Source: Micromonospora inyonensis
GTDB taxonomy: Bacteria > Actinomycetota > Actinomycetes > Mycobacteriales > Micromonosporaceae
Direction: 5' to 3'
DNA length: 64,000 nt
NCBI RefSeq assembly: GCF_900091415.1
Contig: NZ_FMHU01000002.1
Coordinates: 930,001-994,000, forward strand
Below are positions 45,920 through 55,047 of the stretch, piece by piece. Position 1 is the first letter of the stretch. Every line of letters begins with the position of its first letter. The position numbers and the translations under genes are program-made. The notes beneath the pieces were generated by a model, which saw only the letters and a list, made by a program, of their open reading frames with translations, was not told where the DNA came from and ran no database searches.

Positions 45920-46969
45920 TCAGACGTGGATCGGAGCCGCCAGTTCCCGCAGGATCAACGGGAAGACGTCCCGGTCGGCGTCCTGGCCGAAGAACAGGTC
46001 CAGGTGGCCGTAGTCGGGCAGCACGTGCAGCGCGTGCCGGCCCGGGTCCCGGCGGGAGAACAGCGCGTGGGTGCGGATCTGGCTCTCGGGCAGGAAGCAC
46101 CGGTTGCGTTCCCCGGCGATGAAGACGATCCGGGCGTCGGTCCGGGGCGGCTGCCGCAGATAGTCCTCGGGCAGGCCGGGCAGCCGCTCGTACGACACCA
46201 GGTGTCCCCGTTCGACACAGCGGGCCATCTGCCGGAAGAACGCCATCGACACCTTTCCGAATTCGTACGGAATAAACTCGTCGTGGGTGGCGGCGTTGAG
46301 GTTCTCGTGTCGCCACAGTGCCGGAAAACCGCTGCCGTAGGTGAAGCTCACCATTTTGCACACCAGGTTGTCGCATTCGTGGTGCGTCAGCCGGACGAGT
46401 GCGGTGAGCAGTCGGGCGAGCGGTTCGTCGGGGCGGACGCGCCCCCACGACGGGTCCAGGTATTCGAGGAACCGGCGCACCACCGGCACGGCCCACCGCA
46501 GCTTGGCCCGCGACCAGGCCGGCACCACGGTGTGCAGGCTGACCGCACTGGCCACGATCGTGTCCACCTGCCCGACCAGCCCGGCGCAGGCGGACATCAT
46601 GAACGACGTCGATCCCTGGCAGTGGATGACCGCCTTGATCCGGTCCGCTCCGGTCCTGGTCACGACCGTTCGGACGGCGGCCGGGTGGTCGTGGCGGGCA
46701 GCCTGGTCGAGCGTCCACTCGCAGGGTGGCAGGGCGGTGCTGGCCCGCCAGTTCTCCAACCACACGTCGTATCCGGCGGCGATCAGCGCATCGACGAGCG
46801 TGGTGCGTATCGGAGCGCGGAAGATTTCTGCGCTGACTCCGGCCCCGTGCACCAGCAGCACCGGGCCTCGGCTGGGCGGGCGGTCGCCACGAACGTTGAC
46901 GAGATTGAGTGGACGGCCGTCGTCAGCCTGGAACGGCACGACGTGATCGGTGGTCCTGAGGTGCGGCAC
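45920..46969 (-). CDS. Alpha/beta hydrolase linked to GMC oxidase
   Basis: The 349-residue protein has an alpha/beta fold with the oxyanion strand VLLVHGAGVSAEIF, VIHCQGSTSFMMSAC at the nucleophile elbow (Gln-Gly-Ser, His before the Cys), and a C-terminal DYGHLDLFFG with the catalytic His. GTG 46969 has GGGAG five bases upstream; GTG 46975 is possible. In several actinobacteria this type of hydrolase is part of, or beside, a GMC cholesterol-oxidase-like protein, as here. Confidence 0.78.
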   Translation of the reverse strand: MPHLRTTDHVVPFQADDGRPLNLVNVRGDRPPSRGPVLLVHGAGVSAEIFRAPIRTTLVDALIAAGYDVWLENWRASTALPPCEWTLDQAARHDHPAAVRTVVTRTGADRIKAVIHCQGSTSFMMSACAGLVGQVDTIVASAVSLHTVVPAWSRAKLRWAVPVVRRFLEYLDPSWGRVRPDEPLARLLTALVRLTHHECDNLVCKMVSFTYGSGFPALWRHENLNAATHDEFIPYEFGKVSMAFFRQMARCVERGHLVSYERLPGLPEDYLRQPPRTDARIVFIAGERNRCFLPESQIRTHALFSRRDPGRHALHVLPDYGHLDLFFGQDADRDVFPLILRELAAPIHV

Positions 46970-47141
46970 AGTCACTCCCGGAGGTGTCGGAAATCGCCAC
47001 TCGGGGCTGCTGCCAACCATATTCTGTGGTCGTTGTCCGTACCGGCACAACAGGAGATCCGGCGGCCCGCCGAATGGTGTCACCGGGCAGCGGAACGGGC
47101 ACCGGTGACCGGACGCGGCCGGAGAGGGCGGGTGGGCGGGA
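46970..47141. promoter_or_regulatory. Divergent spacer of hydrolase and GMC oxidase
   Basis: This 172-base region between divergent starts contains the only A/T-rich pocket locally (CATATTCT, 47019-47026), a possible -10 box for the plus-strand GMC gene. I see no convincing operator. Confidence 0.35.
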
Positions 47142-49508
47142 ATGGGACAGGACGAACACGTCGACGTCGTCGTGGTCGGGTCCGGATTCGGCGGCGCGGT
47201 GGCGGCCTACCGGTTCGCCCGTGCGGACCGGCGGGTGGTGGTGCTGGAACGCGGCCGGGCGTACCCGCCGGGCAGCTTCCCCCGCGCGCCTGCCGGCCTC
47301 GGCCGTAACCTGTGGGACCCGAGCGAGGGCCTGCACGGCCTGTTCGACGTGTGGAGCTTCCGGGGGCTGGACGCCGTGGTGAGCAGCGGGCTCGGCGGCG
47401 GATCACTGATCTACGCGAACGTGCTGCTGCGCAAGGACGAGAAGTGGTTCGTCCAGGAGTCCCCGCTGCCCCGGGGCGGCTACGAGCACTGGCCGATCAG
47501 CCGGGCCGACCTGGACCCGCACTACGACGAGGTGGAGCGGATGCTCGCTCCGCAGCGCTACCCGCTGGCCGTCGCCCCGTACCACGACACCCCGAAGACG
47601 GTCGCCATGCGGGACGCGGCGGCCCGGTTGGGACTGGACTGGGACCTACCGCCGCTGGCCGTGCTGTTCGCTCCCCGCCCCGGGGACCCTCCGGTGCCGG
47701 GCGCGCCGATCCCCGACCCGCCGTACGGCAACCTGCACGGCCTGCCCCGGCGCACCTGCACCCTGGTCGGCGAGTGCGACATCGGCTGCAACCAGGGCGC
47801 GAAGAACTCCCTGGACCACACGTACCTCTCCGCCGCCCGGCACCACGGCGCGGACCTGCGGACCCGGTGCGAGGTGCGCGAACTCGCCCCCCGCCCGGAG
47901 GGTGGCTACCGGGTGTCGTACGTGGTGCACGACCCGGCCCGCCAGGGGCGGCGCACCGCGACCCGGCGACTGCCGCTGCGTACCCTCACCTGCGACCGTC
48001 TCGTGCTCGCCGCCGGCACCCTCGGCACCACCTGGCTGCTGCTGCGCAACCGGGCGGCGTTTCCGGGGTTGAGCCGGGCGCTGGGCACCCGGTTCAGTGG
48101 CAACGGCGACCTGCTCAGCTTCGTCACCCGGGCCCACCACGTCGGCGACGGGCACCGGTCCCTGGAGGGCTCGAACGGCCCGGTCATCACCAGCCGGATC
48201 CGGGTGCCGGACCAGCTCGACGGCGGGCCGCCCGGCCGGGGCTACTACGTCGAGGACGCCGGCTACCCGGTCTTCGCCGACTGGCTGGCGGAGTCCAGCC
48301 AGCTCTCCGGGCAGGTCCGGCGGGCCGTGGTCTTCGCGCTGCACCGGCTCGGCGCGTTCGTCCTCGGTTCGGCCCGGACCAACGTGTCGGCCCGACTGGC
48401 CGCGCTGATGGGGCTCAGTGAGCTGTCCGACGGGTCGCTGCCGTTGCTCGGCATGGGACGCGACGTACCGGACGGGGTGATGCGCCTGCGCCGGGGCCAC
48501 CTCGACGTCGACTGGACCACCGCCACGTCGACCGGGTACTTCACGGCGCTGCGCGCCACCATGCGGGACATCGCCGACGCCCTGCGCGGTGACTTCCACG
48601 ACAACCCGTTGAGCCTGCTGCGCAAGACCGTGACCGTGCATCCGTTGGGCGGTGCGCCGATGGGCCGGCACCCCGGCGAGGGGGTGGTGGACGCCGACGG
48701 CCAGGTGTTCGGGTATCCCGGCCTGTACGTCGCCGACGGGGCCGCGATGCCCGGTGCGGTGGGCGCGAACCCCTCGTTGACCATCGCCGCCTGGGCGGAC
48801 CGGCTCGCCGAGCGGGCCCTGGCGCCCGCCGGCCGGTCGGTGGCCGCCGGGCCCGGGGCGCCGGGTCCGGTGACCCCGCTGACCGGTCGGGTGGCGACCA
48901 GCCTCTCCTTCACCGAGGAGATGCGCGGCCACGTCGCCCGCGGCGTGGCCGACCCGGTACGGGGCGAGCAGGTCGGTCGGGCCCGGGACGAGTCGCTCGG
49001 GTTCCATCTGACGATCACCGCCGACGACATCGACTGGTTCGTCGCCGACCCGGGTCACGAGGCGCGTGCCACCGGCTGGGTCGACGCGCCGGCGCTGGGC
49101 GGCCGGCTGCCGGTGCTACAGGGCTGGTTCAACCTCTTCGTGTCCGACGGGGGGCCGGGGCGCCGCAGCATGTGCTACCGACTGCACCTGCGCGGCCCGG
49201 ACGACATGCCGCTCACCCTGCTCGGCCGCAAGGACGTGCACGACGACGCCGGCTTCGACGTGTGGCGGGACACCTCGACGCTGGCGACCCGGTTGGTACG
49301 CGGACACGTCGGGCCCGGCCGGGACGACGGCGACGTGCTGGCCGCCGGGCGGCTGGCCCTGCACCTGCCGGACTTCCTGCGTCAGTTGACGACCTTCCGG
49401 ACCGAGGGCCCCGAGCCGGCCGCCGCGCTGGCCCGCTTCGGGCGGCTCTTCCTCGGCGAGCTGTGGGAGGTCTACGGCGACCGGGTGACGGTCGGCCGGA
49501 CTGCCTGA
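47142..49508 (+). CDS. GMC family oxidoreductase, cholesterol oxidase-like
   Basis: The 788-residue flavoenzyme starts with the FAD dinucleotide loop VVVGSGFGGAVAAYRFA and has SSGLGGGSLIYANVLLRKDE in the substrate/FAD region. The C-terminal GMC motif follows with HPLGGAPMG and the NPSLTIAAWADRLAE helix. After about residue 560 comes an extra domain of roughly 220 residues (beginning LSFTEEMRGHVARGV), found in long bacterial GMC enzymes and absent from classical short cholesterol oxidases. No signal peptide is present. It is divergent from the hydrolase/ADC-family pair and probably shares their pathway. Confidence 0.82.
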   Translation: MGQDEHVDVVVVGSGFGGAVAAYRFARADRRVVVLERGRAYPPGSFPRAPAGLGRNLWDPSEGLHGLFDVWSFRGLDAVVSSGLGGGSLIYANVLLRKDEKWFVQESPLPRGGYEHWPISRADLDPHYDEVERMLAPQRYPLAVAPYHDTPKTVAMRDAAARLGLDWDLPPLAVLFAPRPGDPPVPGAPIPDPPYGNLHGLPRRTCTLVGECDIGCNQGAKNSLDHTYLSAARHHGADLRTRCEVRELAPRPEGGYRVSYVVHDPARQGRRTATRRLPLRTLTCDRLVLAAGTLGTTWLLLRNRAAFPGLSRALGTRFSGNGDLLSFVTRAHHVGDGHRSLEGSNGPVITSRIRVPDQLDGGPPGRGYYVEDAGYPVFADWLAESSQLSGQVRRAVVFALHRLGAFVLGSARTNVSARLAALMGLSELSDGSLPLLGMGRDVPDGVMRLRRGHLDVDWTTATSTGYFTALRATMRDIADALRGDFHDNPLSLLRKTVTVHPLGGAPMGRHPGEGVVDADGQVFGYPGLYVADGAAMPGAVGANPSLTIAAWADRLAERALAPAGRSVAAGPGAPGPVTPLTGRVATSLSFTEEMRGHVARGVADPVRGEQVGRARDESLGFHLTITADDIDWFVADPGHEARATGWVDAPALGGRLPVLQGWFNLFVSDGGPGRRSMCYRLHLRGPDDMPLTLLGRKDVHDDAGFDVWRDTSTLATRLVRGHVGPGRDDGDVLAAGRLALHLPDFLRQLTTFRTEGPEPAAALARFGRLFLGELWEVYGDRVTVGRTA

Positions 49509-49540
49509 CCGGGACGGGCCGGCGGCACGTCGGCCCCCGC

Positions 49541-49652
49541 CGGCCGACCGGTCAGCGTGGCGGCTCGGGGGTGGACGGCCGACCGGTCAGTGCGGCCGGC
49601 CGGGAGTGGGTGGACGGCCGACCGGTCAGTGCGGCCGGCCGGGGGTGGGCGG
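49541..49652. repeat. 39-base tandem repeat at 3' end of metallophosphoesterase gene
   Basis: Two full units begin CGGCCGACCGGTCAGTGCGG at 49576 and 49615. A partial, more diverged unit begins at 49541. Since 39 is a multiple of three, the TCA that serves as the minus-strand stop codon is repeated in frame in each unit. This looks like slippage duplication of the gene's end. Confidence 0.8.
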
Positions 49653-51317
49653 GATCCGTACCGGGGCTTCGATGAGCTGGGGTTCGAGCCGCCCGGGGCC
49701 GGCGGGGACCAGCCGGGGCCCGGCGTCCCCGTCTGCCGGACGCCAGGCGCGGACCGAGCGGCGTACCCCGATCGGGTGGACGGTGAGCAGGCCGTCCGTG
49801 CCGACCTGCAGCCGCAGGAAGCCCTTGTAGTCCTCGATGGCCTGGGCGGCGAACAGTTCGTTCTCGTTGACCCGCCACGCGGAGACCGCCAGCAGCCAGG
49901 CGGCCAGCAGGACCGCGGCGAGGACCGCGCCGACGACCGTGACGGCGGCCACCGCCCAGGCCCGGGCGGGCCACCGCCAGTCGGTGACCACCGTGGCGAA
50001 GCCGACCACCGCCGCCAGCGCGGGCGGCACCTGGACCAGTGCCAGGGTCGTGCCGAAGGCGAGCCGGCGCAGCCGCCCGCCCGACCGGGGCCGGGCGAAG
50101 GCGAGGCAGCCGGCGAACGCCACCGCGAGCAGGGCCCCGCTCCACAGCCAGGACCGGGTCAGGCCGGAGATGCCGAGCAGCCCGTAGAGGGTGGCGAAGA
50201 CCGGTAGCAGGGCGACGTTGCGGAGCGGGAGTCGCCAGAGGACCCGGCGGGCCTCCCGGCGCGAGTCCGCCGGTGACGGCCAGGTCCCGCCGACCCGGAC
50301 GTAGCCGATCTGCGCGGTCTTGTCGGCGTCCGGATCCAGCAGGCGGGCCGACACCGCGATCCGTTCCGGGAGCAGGTGCGTCGCCGCGGTGTACGCGCCG
50401 CCGATCCCGGCGGTGATCAGCATCGGCCCGTCGCCGCTGCGCCGCTGGTAGCGGGCGTAGTGGTGGGTGTCCCCGGTCAGGAAGACCCGGACCTGGCGGG
50501 CCCGGTCGCCCAGGCCGGCGCTGAGGAAGTGCGCCAGCCGGTCGGTGGAGGTGCCCGTTCCCTGGTACCAGCTCGGCACGGCGGTGCAGACGATGATCGA
50601 CGCGGTCGGCTCGATGCCGGCGGCGACCTGCCGGAAGTACTCCAGCTGCGGCCGGTCGATGTAGGTGTCGAGCTGGATGTCGATCGCCAGCAGCCACCAG
50701 CCGTGGGGCAGCCGGAGGGCGAAGTAGGAGCGCCTCTGCCGGGTCCGCCAGCCGCCGATCTGGTCCTGCTGGCCGAAGACCCGCAGGAAGGCGGTGAGGC
50801 CGTCGTACCAGTCGTGGTTGCCGGGCACCGCGTACAGCCAGGGACGGTGGCCGTCGGCACCGTCCGGCGGGCACGGGTACGCGGCGGTGTAGACCCGGGT
50901 GGTGCGCTGTTCGTAGCCGGTCGCGTCGGCGTACGGGTAGACCTGGTCGCCGCCCATGATCAGCGCCGTGCCCCGGGGCAGGACGCCGCCGTCGGTGTCC
51001 AGCGGCAGGTCGCTGGCGATCAGGCTGGCCACCGAGTACGTCGCGTCGAAGCCGTCGCCCAGGTCGGCGACGTAGTCGAACCAGAAGTCGCCGGTGCCCT
51101 GGTCGTGCCGGAAGACCGGCTGGTCGAACGCCGCCCCCTGCTGCGCCTCCCGCTTGTCGGCGTACTGGCCGAAGATGCTGGCGAGTAGCGCTCTGGTGCC
51201 GGTCCGGGTCAGCTCGTGTGGTCGCAGCCACCGGACCGCGGCCAGTCGGACGAGGTCGTGGTCGTCGGCCGCCGCCCGCCGGATCCGCGCCCCGATCATC
51301 TGCCTGAGCCGCGACAC
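49626..51317 (-). CDS. Metallophosphoesterase, membrane-anchored
   Basis: The 563-residue protein has calcineurin-type metal motifs GGDQVYPYAD, GNHDWYDG and GDTHHYARY across residues 120-300. At least four membrane helices follow between about 370 and 480 (LRNVALLPVFATLYGLLGI, WAVAAVTVVGAVLAAVLLAA), then a cytosolic end. The substrate is unknown. The first 45 residues are soluble, with no signal peptide. The stop lies inside the 39-base repeat. Confidence 0.83.
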   Translation of the reverse strand: MSRLRQMIGARIRRAAADDHDLVRLAAVRWLRPHELTRTGTRALLASIFGQYADKREAQQGAAFDQPVFRHDQGTGDFWFDYVADLGDGFDATYSVASLIASDLPLDTDGGVLPRGTALIMGGDQVYPYADATGYEQRTTRVYTAAYPCPPDGADGHRPWLYAVPGNHDWYDGLTAFLRVFGQQDQIGGWRTRQRRSYFALRLPHGWWLLAIDIQLDTYIDRPQLEYFRQVAAGIEPTASIIVCTAVPSWYQGTGTSTDRLAHFLSAGLGDRARQVRVFLTGDTHHYARYQRRSGDGPMLITAGIGGAYTAATHLLPERIAVSARLLDPDADKTAQIGYVRVGGTWPSPADSRREARRVLWRLPLRNVALLPVFATLYGLLGISGLTRSWLWSGALLAVAFAGCLAFARPRSGGRLRRLAFGTTLALVQVPPALAAVVGFATVVTDWRWPARAWAVAAVTVVGAVLAAVLLAAWLLAVSAWRVNENELFAAQAIEDYKGFLRLQVGTDGLLTVHPIGVRRSVRAWRPADGDAGPRLVPAGPGRLEPQLIEAPVRIPPTPGRPH

Positions 51318-51342
51318 GCCTCCACTCTAATTGTCCGGGATG

Positions 51343-52719
51343 TTACGTACGGTGCTTTGTCGCGGAGCGGAGCAGCCGCAGCAGCCCCGCCCCCACCAGG
51401 TACGCCACCAGCGCGGTGACCGGCAGGCCCAGCGGCTCGGGCGCGTCCTTCGGGGTCACCGCGTTGACCACGAGGGCGGCGACCACGGCCCCGTACCCGG
51501 CCACCGTCAATCCGCCCCGGACGCGCCGGCCCACGAGGCCCCGGCCGGCCCGGTGCCGCGCGCCGGTCGGGCCGCCGCCGCGCCGGCCGGCGCGGGCCTC
51601 CACCGGGCCGAAGACCGCGACCAGCGCCGCCAGCACCACGACGAGCATCAGCAGCCACGGCACCCGCCAGGCCAACCAGGCCGGCGAGTCGACCGGCGGG
51701 GTGGGCAGCAGACCCACCGCGTCGAGCCCGCCGACCAGCAGGATCGCCGCACTGAGGTGCCAGAGGAAGACGGTCAGCACCACCGCGTTCACCGCGATCA
51801 CCGCCTGCCACGGGCCGGGGCGACGCAGCCAGCGTTCGGCCGGGGCGCGGAGCACCATGATCAGCCCGAGCTGGGCGGTGGCGAGGACGAGCAGCGCCAG
51901 GCTCGGCGGTGCGGCGTTGTCGAGCCGCTCGCCGGGGACGTTGAGCATGCTCACCGGGTACGGACCGACCGTGGTCAGCAGCACCAGCACGGCCACCCCG
52001 CCGAGCAGCAGCGCCCAGCCCACCCGTGGGGTCGGCGGTAGCCGGCGCAGTGGCCGGTCGACGCCGTGCCGGGCGTCGTACCAGGCGTAGCCGAGCTGGT
52101 GCACGGCCAGCCAGCCGAGCAGGTAGTTGCCGAGGGCGAGGGTGGCCGGACCGGTGGCCCGGCCCAGGTCGCCCAGCGCCACCAGGGCCGCCAGCGCCAC
52201 CGGCACGGCGAAGCCGGAGCGCTCGTGCAGGGCGTACGTGAGCGGGGCGAGCGGGACGACCGCCAGGTACGCGGAGAGGAACCACAGCGGCACGGTGGCG
52301 AACCACACCACCGTACGCACCGTTGAGGGCTCCGCACCGGCCAGCCGGCCGACCAGGGCCCCGCCGGTGAGCACCAGGAGCAGCAGGGTGGTCGGCCGGA
52401 TCAGCCGGGCGCTGCGGTCGAGCAACCAGTCGGTGGCGTCGCCACCCCGGGCCCGGCGGGCGGCCAGCGAGGCGGCGTTGGCGTAGCCGCCGACGAGGAA
52501 GAAGACCGGCATCACCTGGGCCAGCCAGGTCAGCGGGTACGCCCAGGGCAGCTCCGGCAGGGCGGAACGCGCGGTCGGGCGGCCCGCCGCGTCGTGGCCG
52601 AGCACGGTGACCGTCCAGTGGCCGAGGACGACCATGGCGATCGCCACGGCCCGGAGCAGGTCGACGAGGCGTTCCCGGTCGGCCGGCGTCCGCTCCGCGA
52701 GCTGCCGCAGGCGGCGCAT
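51343..52719 (-). CDS. Acyltransferase 3 family membrane protein
   Basis: The 458-residue protein has about ten helices and the acyltransferase-3 start (RLVDLLRAVAIAMVVLGHW), with the conserved catalytic-type His in the first segment and WLAQVMPVFFLVGGYANAAS after it. Such enzymes O-acylate sugars or lipids of the envelope using acyl-CoA. It follows the nagK-like gene on the same strand after 9 bases and could be cotranscribed with it. Confidence 0.83.
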   Translation of the reverse strand: MRRLRQLAERTPADRERLVDLLRAVAIAMVVLGHWTVTVLGHDAAGRPTARSALPELPWAYPLTWLAQVMPVFFLVGGYANAASLAARRARGGDATDWLLDRSARLIRPTTLLLLVLTGGALVGRLAGAEPSTVRTVVWFATVPLWFLSAYLAVVPLAPLTYALHERSGFAVPVALAALVALGDLGRATGPATLALGNYLLGWLAVHQLGYAWYDARHGVDRPLRRLPPTPRVGWALLLGGVAVLVLLTTVGPYPVSMLNVPGERLDNAAPPSLALLVLATAQLGLIMVLRAPAERWLRRPGPWQAVIAVNAVVLTVFLWHLSAAILLVGGLDAVGLLPTPPVDSPAWLAWRVPWLLMLVVVLAALVAVFGPVEARAGRRGGGPTGARHRAGRGLVGRRVRGGLTVAGYGAVVAALVVNAVTPKDAPEPLGLPVTALVAYLVGAGLLRLLRSATKHRT

Positions 52720-52728
52720 GGCGTCAGG

Positions 52729-53757
52729 CTATGCCACCGGACACCGGTCCGGTGCGCCGAAACCCGGTCCCGCCACCGGTGGCACAAGCAGCCCGTGCAG
52801 CGCCTCGGGATCCGTCACCCCGGGCAGGTCGCGGGCGGCGAGCCAGGCGGCGGCCCCCGCGCCGTCGCCGGCCCGGCGCAGAAGCGCCTCCGGCCAGCGG
52901 CGGCGCAGTTCGACCTGGAGCGCGGTGGCCAGCGGGGTGTCCCCGGTGAGGAGTCCGCCGCCGAGGACGAGCGGACCGGTGGCGTCCGGTGGGCGGATCC
53001 GTGAGGCACTCTCCGCCAGGTGCCCGGCGGCCTCGCCGACCAGGGCGACGGCGGTCGCCTCGTCGCGCCGGGCGGCGTCGACGACCAGCGGGGCCAGCCG
53101 GGCCAGCTCGACCGGGGGACGTCGGGTGACCGCCTGCACCAGCGCGTCGACGGTGTCCCGGGGGCGGGGCGCGATCTCGGCGTGCCCGAGCAGTTCGGTG
53201 AGGACGCGGACGCCGAGGGGCCCCGGCCGGTGGGCCCGGTCCAGGTCGGCCAGCACCCGCCGGACCGCCTCACGCCCCAGCCAGAAGCCGGAGCCGGCGT
53301 CGCCGAGCAGCCAGCCGTGTCCGTCCGCGACCCGGTCCAGCCGCAGTCCGCGTACCCGGGCGGCGATGGCTCCGGTCCCGGCGATGAGCACCGTGCCGTC
53401 CGGGTCGGGGCTGCCGGAGGCGTAGGCGATCAGGGCGTCGCTGTGCACCGTGTACGGGCAGCGCAGCCCGACGTCGTGCCAGGCCCGGTCGAAGGCGTCC
53501 CGCCCGGCGGGGTCGGCGAGGAGCCGCCCCGCCCCGGCCAGCCCGATCACCCCGGCGGCGACCCCGGCCGGGTCGGTGCCGGCCAGCGCCGCGCGCAGGG
53601 CGGTGCGGAGTTCGGCGGCGGCGCGGTCGGCGCCGTGGCTGGTGGGGTTGCCGCCGCCGGCACGTCCGGTGCCCAGGCGATCACCGGTGGTGGTGACCAC
53701 GGTGGCCCGGGTGGAGGTGCCGCCGACGTCCAGACCGACCACGACGCTGGCGGACAT
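52729..53757 (-). CDS. N-acetylglucosamine kinase-like (BadF/BadG/BcrA/BcrD) ATPase
   Basis: The 342-residue protein has the ASKHA phosphate loop VGLDVGGTSTRATVV, the second loop LIAGTGAIAARV and the adenosine loop LVLGGGLLTG. It belongs to the eukaryotic-type NAGK group. It most likely phosphorylates GlcNAc (or a related amino sugar) brought in by the NgcEFG transporter across the divergent promoter, supplying GlcNAc-6-phosphate. Confidence 0.83.
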   Translation of the reverse strand: MSASVVVGLDVGGTSTRATVVTTTGDRLGTGRAGGGNPTSHGADRAAAELRTALRAALAGTDPAGVAAGVIGLAGAGRLLADPAGRDAFDRAWHDVGLRCPYTVHSDALIAYASGSPDPDGTVLIAGTGAIAARVRGLRLDRVADGHGWLLGDAGSGFWLGREAVRRVLADLDRAHRPGPLGVRVLTELLGHAEIAPRPRDTVDALVQAVTRRPPVELARLAPLVVDAARRDEATAVALVGEAAGHLAESASRIRPPDATGPLVLGGGLLTGDTPLATALQVELRRRWPEALLRRAGDGAGAAAWLAARDLPGVTDPEALHGLLVPPVAGPGFGAPDRCPVA

Positions 53758-53885
53758 GCCGATGAACCTCCGGGAGATCGTGACGGGGGCGATTCATGCT
53801 GGTCGACCGGCGTGCGGCTGGCAAGGGGCGGCCGGGCCACGGAGCGTGTGGCCCGGGTAACAGTTTGAAAACTTCGCCCACGGTC

Positions 53886-53922
53886 TTGACACGGAGGGCC
53901 CTTTAGTAAGAACTTTTACCAA
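53886..53922 (+). promoter_or_regulatory. RpiR-type operator and promoter candidate
   Basis: TTGACA at 53886-53891 is a consensus -35. Immediately downstream is the imperfect palindrome TTAGTAAGAACTTTTACCAA (53903-53922), with 14 of 20 bases symmetric. The GTAA...TTAC half-sites are the type bound by dimeric RpiR/MurR regulators, and such a regulator is encoded next to it. The site lies in a marked A/T-rich island between nagK-like and rpiR genes. Confidence 0.55.
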
Positions 53923-53958
53923 TAACAGTTAACACTCTTTTCGGAAAGGCGGGCTCCG

Positions 53959-54918
53959 ATGGTCGGTCACGAGGTGGACGCCACCGCGGCCGCGGTGGTC
54001 GACACCGAGGGGCCCGACCGCCGGGCTCCGCTCGGGGTCGCCTCCGACGGTGTGCTCGCCCGCGTCCGCACCGGCGTGGACGAGCTGACCGGGGCGCTGC
54101 GCCGGGTCGCCGAGCACGTGCTCAGCGACCCGGAGGCGGCGGCCCGGGCCACCATCGTGGAACTCGCCGAACGCAGCGGCACCTCACCGGCCACGGTCAC
54201 CCGGTTCTGCCGGGCGATGGGCTTCGAGGGCTACGCCGACCTGCGGCTCGGCATCGCCGCCGAGACCGGCCGGGCCCGCTCCGCGGGCTGGACGGTCGAC
54301 ATCGGCCGGGAGATCCAGCCCGGCGACCCGCTCGAACGGGTGCTCGGGCAGATCATGGCCGCCGACACCCGGGCCATGCACGACACCGCCGCCCGGCTCG
54401 ACCTGGCCGAGGTGGAACGGGCCGCCGTCGCCGTCGCCGGAGCCGATCGGGTGAACATTTTCGGGGCCAGCGGCAGCGCGCTGGTCGGCGAGGAGATGCA
54501 GTTCAGCCTGCACCGCATCGGCGTGGCCGCGTGGGCCTGGAACGACGTGCACGAAGGGCTGGCCAGTGCCGCGCTGCTGCGCCCCGGCGACGTGGCGCTG
54601 GGCATCTCGCACACCGGGCAGACCCGGGAGACCATCGAGATGCTCGCCGAGGCGGGCAGCCGGGGCGCGACCACCGTCGCGCTGACCGGTTTCCCCCGCT
54701 CACCCCTGGCCGAACTGGCCGACGTGGTGCTGCTCACCGCCAGCCAGGCCACCACCTTCCGTCCCGACGCGTTGTCCGCCCGCCACCCCCAGCTCGTCGT
54801 GCTCGACCTGCTCTACGTGGCGGTCGCGCAACGCACCCACGCCCGCGCCCACGCGGCGTTCCGACGTACCGCGCAGGCGGTCGACGGGCACAAGGCCGCG
54901 CGGGGGGCCCTGCCATGA
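53959..54918 (+). CDS. MurR/RpiR-family transcriptional regulator
   Basis: The 319-residue protein has an N-terminal RpiR helix-turn-helix (ATIVELAERSGTSPATVTRF, CRAMGFEGYADLRLGIA). A C-terminal SIS sugar-phosphate-binding domain follows, with FGASGSALVGEEMQFSLHRI and LGISHTGQTRETIEMLAEA. It likely binds an amino-sugar phosphate and controls nagK and ngcEFG. It precedes ngcE by 129 bases, so the transporter may be read through from it. Confidence 0.87.
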   Translation: MVGHEVDATAAAVVDTEGPDRRAPLGVASDGVLARVRTGVDELTGALRRVAEHVLSDPEAAARATIVELAERSGTSPATVTRFCRAMGFEGYADLRLGIAAETGRARSAGWTVDIGREIQPGDPLERVLGQIMAADTRAMHDTAARLDLAEVERAAVAVAGADRVNIFGASGSALVGEEMQFSLHRIGVAAWAWNDVHEGLASAALLRPGDVALGISHTGQTRETIEMLAEAGSRGATTVALTGFPRSPLAELADVVLLTASQATTFRPDALSARHPQLVVLDLLYVAVAQRTHARAHAAFRRTAQAVDGHKAARGALP

Positions 54919-55047
54919 CCCACGACCGGTGCCCCACCGGGCCGGCCCGCCGCACCGACTGACCCGACCCGGGGGCGATCGACCCTTCGTCCCGATCCGA
55001 CTTCCACGCCAGGCCCGATCCGACTCCCATGTCAAGGAGAGACGACG

